Notes under the pieces: generated by a model
Databases searched by the model: none
What the model was told of the DNA's origin: nothing
The model's input: only the letters and a program-made list of their open reading frames with translations
Assembly (NCBI GenBank): GCA_002436065.1
Contig: DIXP01000047.1
Location: 4,941 to 68,940, forward strand
Length of the DNA: 64,000 bases
Direction: 5' to 3'
DNA from: Chloroflexi bacterium UBA6077
GTDB lineage: Bacteria; Chloroflexota; UBA6077
Program-made: the position numbers and the translations under genes
Part shown: in pieces, positions 24,781 to 32,233 of the stretch
Layout of the letters: each line of letters opens with the position of its first letter
How positions within the stretch are numbered: position 1 is the first letter of the stretch

Positions 24781-25542
24781 GTGTACGACCGGCTGGCGCA
24801 GTTCTATGAATGGGAACACCGTTCTTACCAAGAAGACATCCCCCTCTATCTGAGCTATGCCGGGGCATCGGCGGGCCCAATCCTGGATGTGGCCTGCGGC
24901 ACCGGAAGGGTGACTCTTCCTCTGGCTGAGGCCGGCTACTCGGTCACCGGCGTGGACTCATCGCCGAAGATGCTCTCAATCGCCCGGACCCGAGCGATGA
25001 AGAGTCCGGCACGCAGCCGCTTGCAGTTGCTAGAGGCTGACCTTCGTACCATGGATCTGGGCGAGCGGTTTGGGCTCGCCATTGTGGCCCTCAGCTCCTT
25101 TCAGCATCTCCTGACTATCCAGGACCAGCGCCAAGCCCTCGGGCGACTCGCAGCGCATCTGCAGCGAGAAGGGCGTCTTGTGCTGGACCTGACAAACCCT
25201 TCTCCAGAATGGATGGCCGCCGGTGACTCGGCACTGGTGTGCCAGCGAACGGCGCCGTTCCCTGGGCCGGACAGTCCCGAGACGCTCAGCAAGTTTGTCG
25301 CGCGGACCTCCAATTTCGATACTCAGATAGACGAGCACCTGCTAATCTACGACCTGGTGGGATCCGAGGGAGTCCTGCGCCGCATGACGGTGGAGATGGA
25401 GCTCAGGTTTCTCTTCCGGTTCGAGGCCGAACTGCTCCTTGAGGCCACGGGATTCCGGCTTCGCGACCTGTACGGAGACTACAATCTGGACGGCTACCAC
25501 GCCTCCAGTCCAAGACTGATATTGGTGGCAGAAAAGCGATGA
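24781..25542 (+). CDS. Class I SAM-dependent methyltransferase
   Basis: 253 aa with the SAM-binding motif LDVACGTGRVTLPLA at residues 37-51, the acidic GVDSSPKML loop and a motif-II-like ADLRTMDLGERFGLAIVALSSFQHL. The C-terminal region (LRFLFRFEAELLLEATGFRL) matches small-molecule methyltransferases of the UbiE/Methyltransf_25 group. The substrate is unknown. The start is GTG at 24781. The stop overlaps the start of the DUF2229 gene by four bases (ATGA), linking it to the activase pair that follows. Confidence 0.85.
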   Translation: MYDRLAQFYEWEHRSYQEDIPLYLSYAGASAGPILDVACGTGRVTLPLAEAGYSVTGVDSSPKMLSIARTRAMKSPARSRLQLLEADLRTMDLGERFGLAIVALSSFQHLLTIQDQRQALGRLAAHLQREGRLVLDLTNPSPEWMAAGDSALVCQRTAPFPGPDSPETLSKFVARTSNFDTQIDEHLLIYDLVGSEGVLRRMTVEMELRFLFRFEAELLLEATGFRLRDLYGDYNLDGYHASSPRLILVAEKR

Positions 25543-26579
25543 TAAAGGTTGGCATTCCGAGGGCCCTCCTCTATTACCAGCAGTACCCCCTGTGGAGGAC
25601 CTTCTTTGAGGAGTTGGGCGCGGAGACGGTGACATCTCCCAAGACCACCAGGAGCATTCTGGCAATCGGAGCCTCCCAGGTGGTGGCGGAGACCTGTTTG
25701 CCGACGAAGATATTCTGTGGCCATTGCGCCGCCCTTGGCTCGGGGGTAGACTTCATCTTCATCCCCAGTGTGAAGAGCGTTGAGCCTCAGGTGTACAACT
25801 GCTCCAAGTTCGTTGGGCTGCCGGACCTGGTGCGCCAGACCGGCAAGGAGATCGCACCTGTGGTGGACATCGAGGTCAACGTCAACCTGGGGCTGAGGAA
25901 GGTCCGTGAGGAGGTCCATCGGGTTGGGCGTAGGTTCACGCGACTCCCGTGGAAGATCGACCACGCCCTGGATAGGGCTTTCAACGTAGACCAAGAGTAC
26001 CAGGCGTTGATGCGCACCGGGTTGACGCCCCCAGAGGCAGTTGAGCGGCTCTTCCCTGACCAGCCCTATCAGCCTTCCGCGGTTCGGTTGACGGGTGCGC
26101 GCTTTGCGTCCCCTCGCCCCCTGACGGTCGCTCTCATCGGGCACCCGTACAACATCTACGATGAGTTCGTGAACCACAACATGGTGGGGCGTCTCAGGGC
26201 CATGGACCTCCGGTTGGTCACCCCGGAGATGATCTCGCTGGAGGGGTTGAACGAGGGGATCACGGCGTTAGTGGGTAAGCCCTACTTCACCTACGAGCGA
26301 GAGGTGGTGGGGGCTGGCGGCTACTACCTGGCAGGTGATGCGGATGGGGTGATCAGCGTGGTCGCCTTCGGCTGCGGTCCAGACTCACTGATGATCGACC
26401 TGGTCACCAGGGCTGGCCATCGCCAATACCGCAAGCCGTTCATGAACATAACTATCGACGAGCACACGGCCGAGGCCGGCATGGTGACTCGTCTCGAGGC
26501 TTTCGTCGATATGCTTCATCGCAGACAGGCAAGACAGTCTAAAGACGGAGACAACAGTGCGTGTTTATCTCGGAATTGA
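25539..26579 (+). CDS. DUF2229-type acyl-CoA dehydratase activase-related protein
   Basis: 346 aa. It matches the DUF2229/COG3580 half of the large activase-related proteins related to 2-hydroxyacyl-CoA dehydratase and benzoyl-CoA reductase subunits: KVGIPRALLYYQQYPLWRTFFEELG at the N-terminus, ETCLPTKIFCGHCAAL with clustered cysteines that may hold an Fe-S cluster, IGHPYNIYDEF, and FGCGPDS near the C-terminus. It likely forms a complex with the ATPase activase encoded next, whose start lies 23 bases inside this gene. In many anaerobes the three parts are one polypeptide; here they are split. Confidence 0.82.
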   Translation: MIKVGIPRALLYYQQYPLWRTFFEELGAETVTSPKTTRSILAIGASQVVAETCLPTKIFCGHCAALGSGVDFIFIPSVKSVEPQVYNCSKFVGLPDLVRQTGKEIAPVVDIEVNVNLGLRKVREEVHRVGRRFTRLPWKIDHALDRAFNVDQEYQALMRTGLTPPEAVERLFPDQPYQPSAVRLTGARFASPRPLTVALIGHPYNIYDEFVNHNMVGRLRAMDLRLVTPEMISLEGLNEGITALVGKPYFTYEREVVGAGGYYLAGDADGVISVVAFGCGPDSLMIDLVTRAGHRQYRKPFMNITIDEHTAEAGMVTRLEAFVDMLHRRQARQSKDGDNSACLSRN

Positions 26580-27510
26580 CGTTGGGTCGGTGACGACCAA
26601 GGTCGCGGCGTTGGATGAGCGGGACGAGTTGGTAGCGAGCTGCTACGGAAGGACCGAGGGAAAGCCCGTCATCGTAGTCCAGCGGATGCTGAAGGAGCTG
26701 GTGGGGATGTTGCCGGCCAACGTCGAAGTGGCAGGCATAGGTACCACCGGGAGCGGCCGCCTCCTGGCGGGCGCAATTGTGGGTGCTGACGTGGTGAAGA
26801 ACGAGATCACCGCTCACGCGGTGGCCGCCTCCCACTACTTCCCTGAGACCCGGACGATCCTGGAGATAGGCGGCCAGGACTCCAAGATAATCCTGCTTCG
26901 GGACGGCGTCGTGGTGGACTTCTCCATGAACACTGTCTGCGCCGCTGGTACAGGGTCTTTCCTCGATCAGCAGGCATTTCGACTGCAGATAGCGATCGAC
27001 GACTTCGGCCCCATGGCTCTGCAATCGAGGTCGTCCGTCCGCATTGCCGGCCGATGCACCGTCTTTGCCGAGTCTGATATGATCCACAAGCAGCAGATGG
27101 GCCACTCGGTGCCAGACATCCTGTATGGCCTGTGTGAGGCCCTCGCCAGGAACTACCTGAACAACCTTGGCCTGGGCAAAGAGATACTGGGGCCCGTGGT
27201 ATTCCAGGGCGGCGTGGCTGCCAACCAGGGAATGATCAGGGCATTCGAGGAGGCCCTCAAGTGCGACATCCTCGTTCCCCAGCATCACCACATCATGGGT
27301 GCCATCGGGGCAGCGCTGCTAGCACACGAACAGATGGCCCAGGAGGACCGGCAGTCCTCTTTCCGAGGGTTTGGCATCGCCGAGACGAGCTACAGCACCA
27401 CCTCCTTCGAGTGCAAGGGTTGCTCCAACCGGTGTGAGGTGGTGGAGATAAGAGCCGGCCGTGAGATGCTCGCCCGCTGGGGCGGCCGTTGCGGCAAGTG
27501 GGACATCTAG
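26557..27510 (+). CDS. BadF/BcrA-type CoA-substrate enzyme activase ATPase
   Basis: 317-aa ASKHA-fold ATPase (HgdC/BcrA/BadF family). Phosphate 1 motif GIDVGSVTTK at residues 6-15, GGQDSKI as phosphate 2 region, TVCAAGTGSFLDQQA with the cluster Cys, and GGVAANQGM near the end. These activases use ATP to drive low-potential electrons into 2-hydroxyacyl-CoA dehydratases or benzoyl-CoA reductases. The C-terminus adds a C-x2-C-x3-C segment (CKGCSNRC). The GTG start follows GGAGACAACA and overlaps the preceding gene by 23 bases. No dehydratase alpha or beta subunit is nearby, so its partner is unclear. Confidence 0.87.
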   Translation: MRVYLGIDVGSVTTKVAALDERDELVASCYGRTEGKPVIVVQRMLKELVGMLPANVEVAGIGTTGSGRLLAGAIVGADVVKNEITAHAVAASHYFPETRTILEIGGQDSKIILLRDGVVVDFSMNTVCAAGTGSFLDQQAFRLQIAIDDFGPMALQSRSSVRIAGRCTVFAESDMIHKQQMGHSVPDILYGLCEALARNYLNNLGLGKEILGPVVFQGGVAANQGMIRAFEEALKCDILVPQHHHIMGAIGAALLAHEQMAQEDRQSSFRGFGIAETSYSTTSFECKGCSNRCEVVEIRAGREMLARWGGRCGKWDI

Positions 27511-27511
27511 A

Positions 27512-27609
27512 CCCCCTCTCCCCACGGGAGAGGGTCGGGGTGAGGGGCCGAACGTGGACTCACCTCGAACGGGCCTTCACACTAACCCTCTTCCAGAGGG
27601 AGAGGGAAC
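27512..27609. repeat. Intergenic CCCTCTCC/GGAGAGGG-type repeat
   Basis: ACCCCCTCTCC...GGGAGAGGGT-C-GGGGTGAGGGG forms a hairpin at 27512-27550, followed by an inverted half (CCCTCTTCCAGAGGGAGAGGG) at 27588-27609. Resembles the dispersed G/C-rich palindromes common in such genomes and the copy at 8479-8522. Confidence 0.6.
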
Positions 27610-27622
27610 TTGGAGGTTACTA

Positions 27623-28078
27623 ATGATCGACGGCGTTGTCGTGAAGCCTCTACGGGTCATCCCGGACGAGCGAGGCTTCTTGATGGAGATGCTGCGCAGC
27701 GACGACGAACTCTTCCAGCGCTTCGGCCAGTCCTACATTACCGCCTGCTATCCAGGAGCGGTCAAGGGCTGGCACTACCACAGGAAGCAGACGGACCACT
27801 TCGTCTGCGTCCACGGCATGGCCAAGGTCGTCCTTTACGACGGACGGGACGACTCGCCCACCCACGGTCAGCTGCAGGAGTTCTTCATGGGGGAGCGCAA
27901 CCCCATCCTGCTGAAGATCCCGCCCCTGGTGATGCACGGGTTCAAGGCTGTGGGGGTGGACACGGCCCTGATCATCAATATCCCCACCGAGCTGTACAAT
28001 TACAAAGAGCCCGACGAGTACAGGGTGCCCTGGGACTCGGCGGAGATCCCCTACGATTGGAGTCTACGAAACGGCTAA
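27623..28078 (+). CDS. dTDP-4-dehydrorhamnose 3,5-epimerase-like cupin
   Basis: 151 aa in the RmlC cupin family. Visible are DERGFLMEMLRSDD near the N-terminus, HYHRKQTDHFVCVHG with metal- or substrate-binding histidines and LVMHGFKAVG. RmlC proteins are usually about 180 aa, so it is slightly short and may act on a different nucleotide sugar. GGAGGT lies 6 bases before the ATG, a strong site. The stop shares one base with the start of the dehydrogenase gene that follows (TAATG), so the pair is coupled. Confidence 0.8.
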   Translation: MIDGVVVKPLRVIPDERGFLMEMLRSDDELFQRFGQSYITACYPGAVKGWHYHRKQTDHFVCVHGMAKVVLYDGRDDSPTHGQLQEFFMGERNPILLKIPPLVMHGFKAVGVDTALIINIPTELYNYKEPDEYRVPWDSAEIPYDWSLRNG

Positions 28079-29037
28079 TGAAGCTGCTCATTAACGTCAA
28101 AATTAGCGACCGGCAAATTGACGAGCTGAAGAAGCTGAGTCCTCAGTTGGAGATTGTGCGGGAGACGGACAAGGAGAAGGCCCGGCAGGAAATGCGGGAT
28201 GCCGACATCCTCTACACATTCGTCCCCCCGGGACCTCTGCAGGAGGCCCCGTCTCTCAAGTGGATCCAGCTCATCAGCTCTGGTGCCAACCACCTAATGG
28301 ACCGCGGGGTCGACAAGACCGACATCGTCGTTACCACCGCCTCCGGCATTCACAAGACCGCTATGGCCGAGTACGTCGTCTGCATGATGATCTCGCTGTC
28401 TCGGCGGATACCTATGATCCTGAGGGAGTCCGAGCAGCACCAGTGGAAGCCCGGCCGCCTCAGGCTGTACTACGGCGAGGAGATATCTGGGAAGACGCTC
28501 GGAATCCTGGGGCTGGGGGCCATCGGGCGAGAGGTTGCCAGAGTCGCGCGCGCCCTGGGAATGCGGACCATCGGCCTCCGGCGGTCCGGCCACACCGGTG
28601 CCCCTGAGGGCGTGGTGGACGAGGTGTACGGCCCCGACGAAATGCTCGAAATGTTGCCCAAGTGCGATTTTGTCCTGGTGGTGGTCCCCTTCACCCCCGA
28701 GACCCGAGGCATGTTCGGGGAGAAGGAGCTCAGGGCGATGAAGCCCACCGCACACCTGATCAACGTGGCTCGGGGCGAGATCGTGGACGAGGCCGCGCTG
28801 GCCAAAGCACTGCGAGAGGAATGGATCGCTGGCGGAGCCTTTGACGTCTTCGCCAAGGAGCCGCTGCCCGCCGATAGCGAGCTTTGGGATCTGCCCAACC
28901 TGGTCATTACCCCTCACATGTCCGGCAATACCATCCCCTACATGGACCGGGCCTATCAGCTGTTCCACGATAACCTGCGCCGCTACCTGGCTGGCGAGCC
29001 TCTAGTCAACGTTCTGGACAAGAAGCTCGGTTACTAA
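28078..29037 (+). CDS. D-2-hydroxyacid dehydrogenase family protein
   Basis: 319 aa with the fused substrate- and NAD-binding domains of the D-2-hydroxyacid dehydrogenases. The Rossmann motif GILGLGAIGREVARVARALG is at about residues 140-160. The later VVVPFTPETRGMFGEKELRAMKP and INVARGEIVDEAAL carry the catalytic Arg region, and ITPHMSG supplies the catalytic His. It would reduce a 2-keto acid or oxidise a 2-hydroxy acid with NAD(P)H, for example glyoxylate or phosphoglycerate type substrates; not assignable further. The ATG at 28078 is overlapped by the preceding stop codon. Confidence 0.88.
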   Translation: MKLLINVKISDRQIDELKKLSPQLEIVRETDKEKARQEMRDADILYTFVPPGPLQEAPSLKWIQLISSGANHLMDRGVDKTDIVVTTASGIHKTAMAEYVVCMMISLSRRIPMILRESEQHQWKPGRLRLYYGEEISGKTLGILGLGAIGREVARVARALGMRTIGLRRSGHTGAPEGVVDEVYGPDEMLEMLPKCDFVLVVVPFTPETRGMFGEKELRAMKPTAHLINVARGEIVDEAALAKALREEWIAGGAFDVFAKEPLPADSELWDLPNLVITPHMSGNTIPYMDRAYQLFHDNLRRYLAGEPLVNVLDKKLGY

Positions 29038-29056
29038 GTGCGTCGTTCCCGAAGAA

Positions 29057-29169
29057 GTAGGGCAGGGGTTTATCCCCTGCCGCCCGGCGGTGGTGACCGG
29101 CGCGGCCGGGTTTGGGCGACCTCGCGCGTCCATGTCCCGTAGGCGGAAGGGGACAAGCCCCTTCCCTAC
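29057..29169. repeat. 113-bp MITE-like palindromic element
   Basis: Terminal inverted repeats GTAGGG (29057-29062) and CCCTAC (29164-29169) bound two internal hairpins, GGCAGGGG-TTTA-TCCCCTGCC and GGAAGGGG-ACAAG-CCCCTTCC. It has no coding capacity. The layout is that of a miniature inverted-repeat element. Confidence 0.65.
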
Positions 29170-29225
29170 GCTACGTCGGGCAATTGCGGAACTACGCACT
29201 CGGCAAGCCAAGTCGGGCATCCAAA

Positions 29226-29296
29226 CCACGGAGTCGCGGAGCGCACGGAGACACAGAGTACTCCGTGCGGTCTCCGTGTACTCCGTGTCTCCGTGG
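29226..29296. repeat. CTCCGTG repeat palindrome
   Basis: CCACGGAG at the left end and CTCCGTGG at the right end frame alternating CACGGAGA and TCTCCGTG blocks. It lies directly upstream of pyrF and may be read as a hairpin in its leader. Confidence 0.55.
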
Positions 29297-29330
29297 TAAG
29301 CTACCGTTGTGCTGGGGACTGGGGGCAGTA

Positions 29331-30164
29331 ATGGGCAATTTCATCGACAGATTGCGGGATACCATCAACGCCAAGGACTCGCTCCTTTGCGTTGGATTAG
29401 ACGTGGATCCAGACAGGGTTCCGGAGCCACTGCGTGGCCGGAGCGACTGGGTCTACCGCTTCAACGTGGGCATCATCGAGGCAACCTCCGACCTGGTCTG
29501 CGCCTACAAGCCTAACCTTGGCTTCTATGAGGCGATGGGAGTGGAGGGCATGGAGGCGTTGGCGCGCTCCCTCAAGGCCATGCCTGAGGGCGTGCTCGTC
29601 ATCGGAGACGCCAAGCGCGGAGACATCGGCCACACCGCCAGGGCCTACGCGCAGGGGCTGTTCGGCTATTTCGGCTTTGACGCCATCACGGCCAGCCCCT
29701 ACCTGGGACGCGACTCCATAGAGCCGTTCCTGGCCTACGAGGACCGGGGGGTTTTCCTTCTCTGCAAGACCTCCAACCCTGGATCGGGGGACCTACAGGA
29801 TCTGGTGTGTCGCGTGCCGGAGGGTGACCTGCCCCTCTACCAGGTAGTTGCCCTTCGCGCCCGACAGTGGAACGTTAAGGGTAACCTGGGGCTGGTGGTG
29901 GGGGCGACCTATCCCCAGCAGCTGGAAGCGGTCCGCCGCCTGGCTCCGGATTTGCCGATGTTGATCCCCGGGGTTGGGGCGCAGGCCGGTGATCTGGAAG
30001 CAACGGTTCGCAACGGTACGGACAGCAGCGGTTCGCTCGCCGTGGTAAACTCATCCCGGCAGATCATCCAGGCATCCCTTGGAGCAGACTGGCAGGAGGC
30101 TGCCAGGCGCGCGGCAATGGTGCTGCGCGATGAGATGAACCTGTATCGCCAGTCTAAGAGGTAG
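29331..30164 (+). CDS. pyrF: Orotidine 5'-phosphate decarboxylase, type 2
   Basis: 277 aa. It makes UMP from orotidine monophosphate in pyrimidine synthesis. The type 2 (bacterial long-form) features are present: LCVGLDVDPDRVP at the N-terminus, YKPNLGFYEAMG, the catalytic DAKRGDIGHTA motif near residues 88-98, ITASPYLGRDSI and the C-terminal VGATYPQQL and IPGVGAQAGD. The ATG at 29331 starts the conserved part. No other pyrimidine genes are adjacent. The gap upstream is filled with two palindromic repeats. Confidence 0.95.
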   Translation: MGNFIDRLRDTINAKDSLLCVGLDVDPDRVPEPLRGRSDWVYRFNVGIIEATSDLVCAYKPNLGFYEAMGVEGMEALARSLKAMPEGVLVIGDAKRGDIGHTARAYAQGLFGYFGFDAITASPYLGRDSIEPFLAYEDRGVFLLCKTSNPGSGDLQDLVCRVPEGDLPLYQVVALRARQWNVKGNLGLVVGATYPQQLEAVRRLAPDLPMLIPGVGAQAGDLEATVRNGTDSSGSLAVVNSSRQIIQASLGADWQEAARRAAMVLRDEMNLYRQSKR

Positions 30165-30172
30165 GGCGCCCT

Positions 30173-30397
30173 ATGGTGATGGAGATCAGGCTCGGCGATG
30201 TCGTGAGGCTACGGAAGCCTCACCCCTGCGGCGGATTCGACTGGGAGATCGTCCGTCTCGGCGCCGATATAGGGCTACGATGCCTTAAGTGCAATCATAA
30301 GGTCCTGCTGGACCGGGCAGTCCTGGAGCGACGGATCAAGCAGTTCGTCAGCAGGGGCGCCGCGCCCGCGGACCTCAATTCTCTCCCTGGCCGGTAA
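30173..30397 (+). CDS. DUF951 family protein
   Basis: 74 aa. Matches DUF951 (YyzM-like): GDVVRLRKPHPCGGFDWEIVRLGADIGLRCLKCNHKVLLDRAVLERRIKQ, including the conserved Lys-Pro-His-Pro-Cys and C-x2-C that probably bind zinc. Function is unknown, though it is often found near DNA replication genes in Firmicutes. It starts with ATG GTG ATG 8 bases after pyrF and is probably co-transcribed. Confidence 0.88.
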   Translation: MVMEIRLGDVVRLRKPHPCGGFDWEIVRLGADIGLRCLKCNHKVLLDRAVLERRIKQFVSRGAAPADLNSLPGR

Positions 30398-30402
30398 TCT
30401 GT

Positions 30403-31725
30403 TTGAGCAGAGAGGTCCTGACCCCCGAAAGGGCGCCGGAAAGCTCAATCTGGAGTAACCGGCCCTTCATGCTGCTGTGGTCCGCTCAGGCGATTTCCCA
30501 GACGGCCCAAAACGCCATCTGGTTCGCCCTGATGGTGCTGATCGAGGAACTGACCCGCTCCAGCACGCAGATCGGCATCGCCATGGTCGCCTTCATCCTC
30601 CCCTCCGTGATCTTTACGGTGCCGGCAGGGGTGCTGGTCGACCGCATCGACAAGCGGATGGTGTTGGTGGCCACCAACTGGCTTCGCGCTATCGCGGTCC
30701 TTGGCTACGTCTTCTTCCACGAGACTACCTGGATGGTCTTCACGGTCACCTTCGTCTTCTCCGTCATCAGCCAGTTCTTCCTCCCAGCTGAGGCCGCCAT
30801 GATCCCCGTCCTAGTGGGTAGAAGGCAGTTGATCACGGCCAACTCCCTGTTCAACCTGACCTACACGGCCTCGCAGCTTGCGGGCATCGTGCTGATCGCG
30901 CCCATCGCGATCAAGTTCCTGGGTGTCAACAGCCTCTTTGTCGGCATCGCGGCCATCTTCGCCCTTTGCGGTTTCCTCGTGTTGCCCCTCCCCACAGCCA
31001 GGGCGGCTCGTGACGCTGGAGGTGCGGATGGCGCCAGGGCTTTCAGGCGTTTCTCGGAGGACCTTAGGGAGACCTGGAACTTCATCGTCTCCGATAGGAT
31101 GGCGACGGTGGCCATGGTGATCCTCTCGGCAGCTTCGACCCTGAGCTTGGTGGTCGCCATGTTGGCGCCCCGCTTCGTGGTGGCGACCCTGGGCATAAGG
31201 GCCGACGACACCGTGTACGTGCTGGCGCCGGCTGGGATTGGAATGACCCTGGCTGCCGCGGCGATCGGCCGGGTCACGCGATGGCTACCCAAAGAGCTGC
31301 TGATAGTCGCGGGCCTTCTGGTCGTCGCATTCGGGCTGCTGCTGCTGGCCGTTGTGACCCCCATTTGGGGGCTCATCTTCCAGCTGCTGTCCCTGCTCGT
31401 AAACCCGGACCAGCTCCCTCGGATAGTGAGCCTGGTGTCCGTGGTGATGCTGGTGGCGGGCCTGATGGGAATTGGCCTCGCGTTCGTGCTGATCGCCTCC
31501 CAGACCCTTCTTCAGGAGCAGGCGCCCATCAGCAGCCGCGGCCGGATCTTCGCCGTGCAGATCATGCTGGGCAACCTCGCTTCCATACTGCCCCTCGTCT
31601 TCATTGGGGGATTGGCCGACGTGCTGGGGGTATCCAGGGTGCTGATCGTACTGTCCGTCGTCATGTTCGGTCTGTCCTCCGTGGCCCTGAGGGTGTACCG
31701 GCCACGCATTTGGGGCAGTGACTGA
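30403..31725 (+). CDS. MFS transporter (MFS_3-like)
   Basis: 440-aa membrane protein with about 12 hydrophobic segments. The N-terminus (SIWSNRPFMLLWSAQAISQTAQNAIWFALMVLIEELTRSSTQIGI) and GVLVDRIDKRMVL match the MFS_3/EntS-like exporter group. The start is a TTG at 30403 without a clear ribosome binding site; ATG at 30469 falls inside the first helix and would truncate it. Substrate unknown. The next elements are a tRNA promoter that overlaps its stop region. Confidence 0.85.
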   Translation: MSREVLTPERAPESSIWSNRPFMLLWSAQAISQTAQNAIWFALMVLIEELTRSSTQIGIAMVAFILPSVIFTVPAGVLVDRIDKRMVLVATNWLRAIAVLGYVFFHETTWMVFTVTFVFSVISQFFLPAEAAMIPVLVGRRQLITANSLFNLTYTASQLAGIVLIAPIAIKFLGVNSLFVGIAAIFALCGFLVLPLPTARAARDAGGADGARAFRRFSEDLRETWNFIVSDRMATVAMVILSAASTLSLVVAMLAPRFVVATLGIRADDTVYVLAPAGIGMTLAAAAIGRVTRWLPKELLIVAGLLVVAFGLLLLAVVTPIWGLIFQLLSLLVNPDQLPRIVSLVSVVMLVAGLMGIGLAFVLIASQTLLQEQAPISSRGRIFAVQIMLGNLASILPLVFIGGLADVLGVSRVLIVLSVVMFGLSSVALRVYRPRIWGSD

Positions 31726-31726
31726 G

Positions 31727-31754
31727 TTGACAGCCGCCCTCATGATGGTATAAT
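31727..31754 (+). promoter_or_regulatory. Promoter of the tRNA-Leu/tRNA-Val unit
   Basis: TTGACA (31727-31732), 16-base spacer and TATAAT (31749-31754), both perfect hexamers, 24 bases upstream of tRNA-Leu. Confidence 0.85.
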
Positions 31755-31777
31755 TCACCTGTTGAGCCCGTTTTCAT

Positions 31778-31860
31778 GCCCCCGTGGCGGAATAGGTATA
31801 CGCGGCAGGTTGAGGGCCTGTGCCCGTATGGGCGTGCTGGTTCGAGTCCAGTCGGGGGCA
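31778..31860 (+). tRNA. tRNA-Leu (anticodon GAG)
   Basis: Acceptor GCCCCCG/CGGGGGC, long variable arm (GCCCGTATGGGC), T-arm GGTTCGAGTCC and anticodon loop TTGAGGG. CCA is not encoded. Confidence 0.96.
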
Positions 31861-31910
31861 CCCATTACGACAGACGAAATCTTCGCCTCATGGCGAAGTT
31901 TTCCATTTTG

Positions 31911-31984
31911 GGGCGAATAGCTCAGTTGGTCAGAGCGTCCGGTTTACACCCGGAAGGTCGGGGGTTCGAGCCCCTCTTCGCCCA
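31911..31984 (+). tRNA. tRNA-Val (anticodon TAC), integration target
   Basis: Acceptor GGGCGAA/TTCGCCC, anticodon stem TCCGG/CCGGA with loop TTTACAC, T-arm GGGGGTTCGAGCCCC. CCA is not encoded. Its last 33 bases before the final C-A recur at 35128-35160. Confidence 0.96.
31950..31982 (+). repeat. attL-type direct repeat (tRNA-Val 3' end)
   Basis: 33 bases, from the 3' arm of the anticodon stem to the acceptor, repeated at 35128-35160 with one mismatch (C31959 versus T35137). Confidence 0.85.
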
Positions 31985-31996
31985 TTCCACAACATT

Positions 31997-32025
31997 GGTC
32001 TGGTCTTAGAGCCAGGCCATTTTTG
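31997..32025 (+). terminator. Terminator after tRNA-Val
   Basis: GGTCTGG (31997-32003), an 8-base loop, CCAGGCC (32012-32018) and a T-rich tail ATTTTTG. It lies inside the island's left edge. Confidence 0.75.
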
Positions 32026-32233
32026 TTAGCTTCCTGTCAGGTTGCCAGGAGTGGACTGGAGTTTGCCCTCAACGCTGCCCCCTACATGCCAATGTGGATT
32101 GATTGAAGGCGGATGTTGCTACCAAGTCCTGCTCACCCTTGGAAGATGCCGAGAATGCGCCTCAGTCTGCCTTCTCCTTGCTTCTTCGCGTGGAGGCTCA
32201 TCCGCGCGGTTTCGAATCCTCCGAGGTTCCCTT

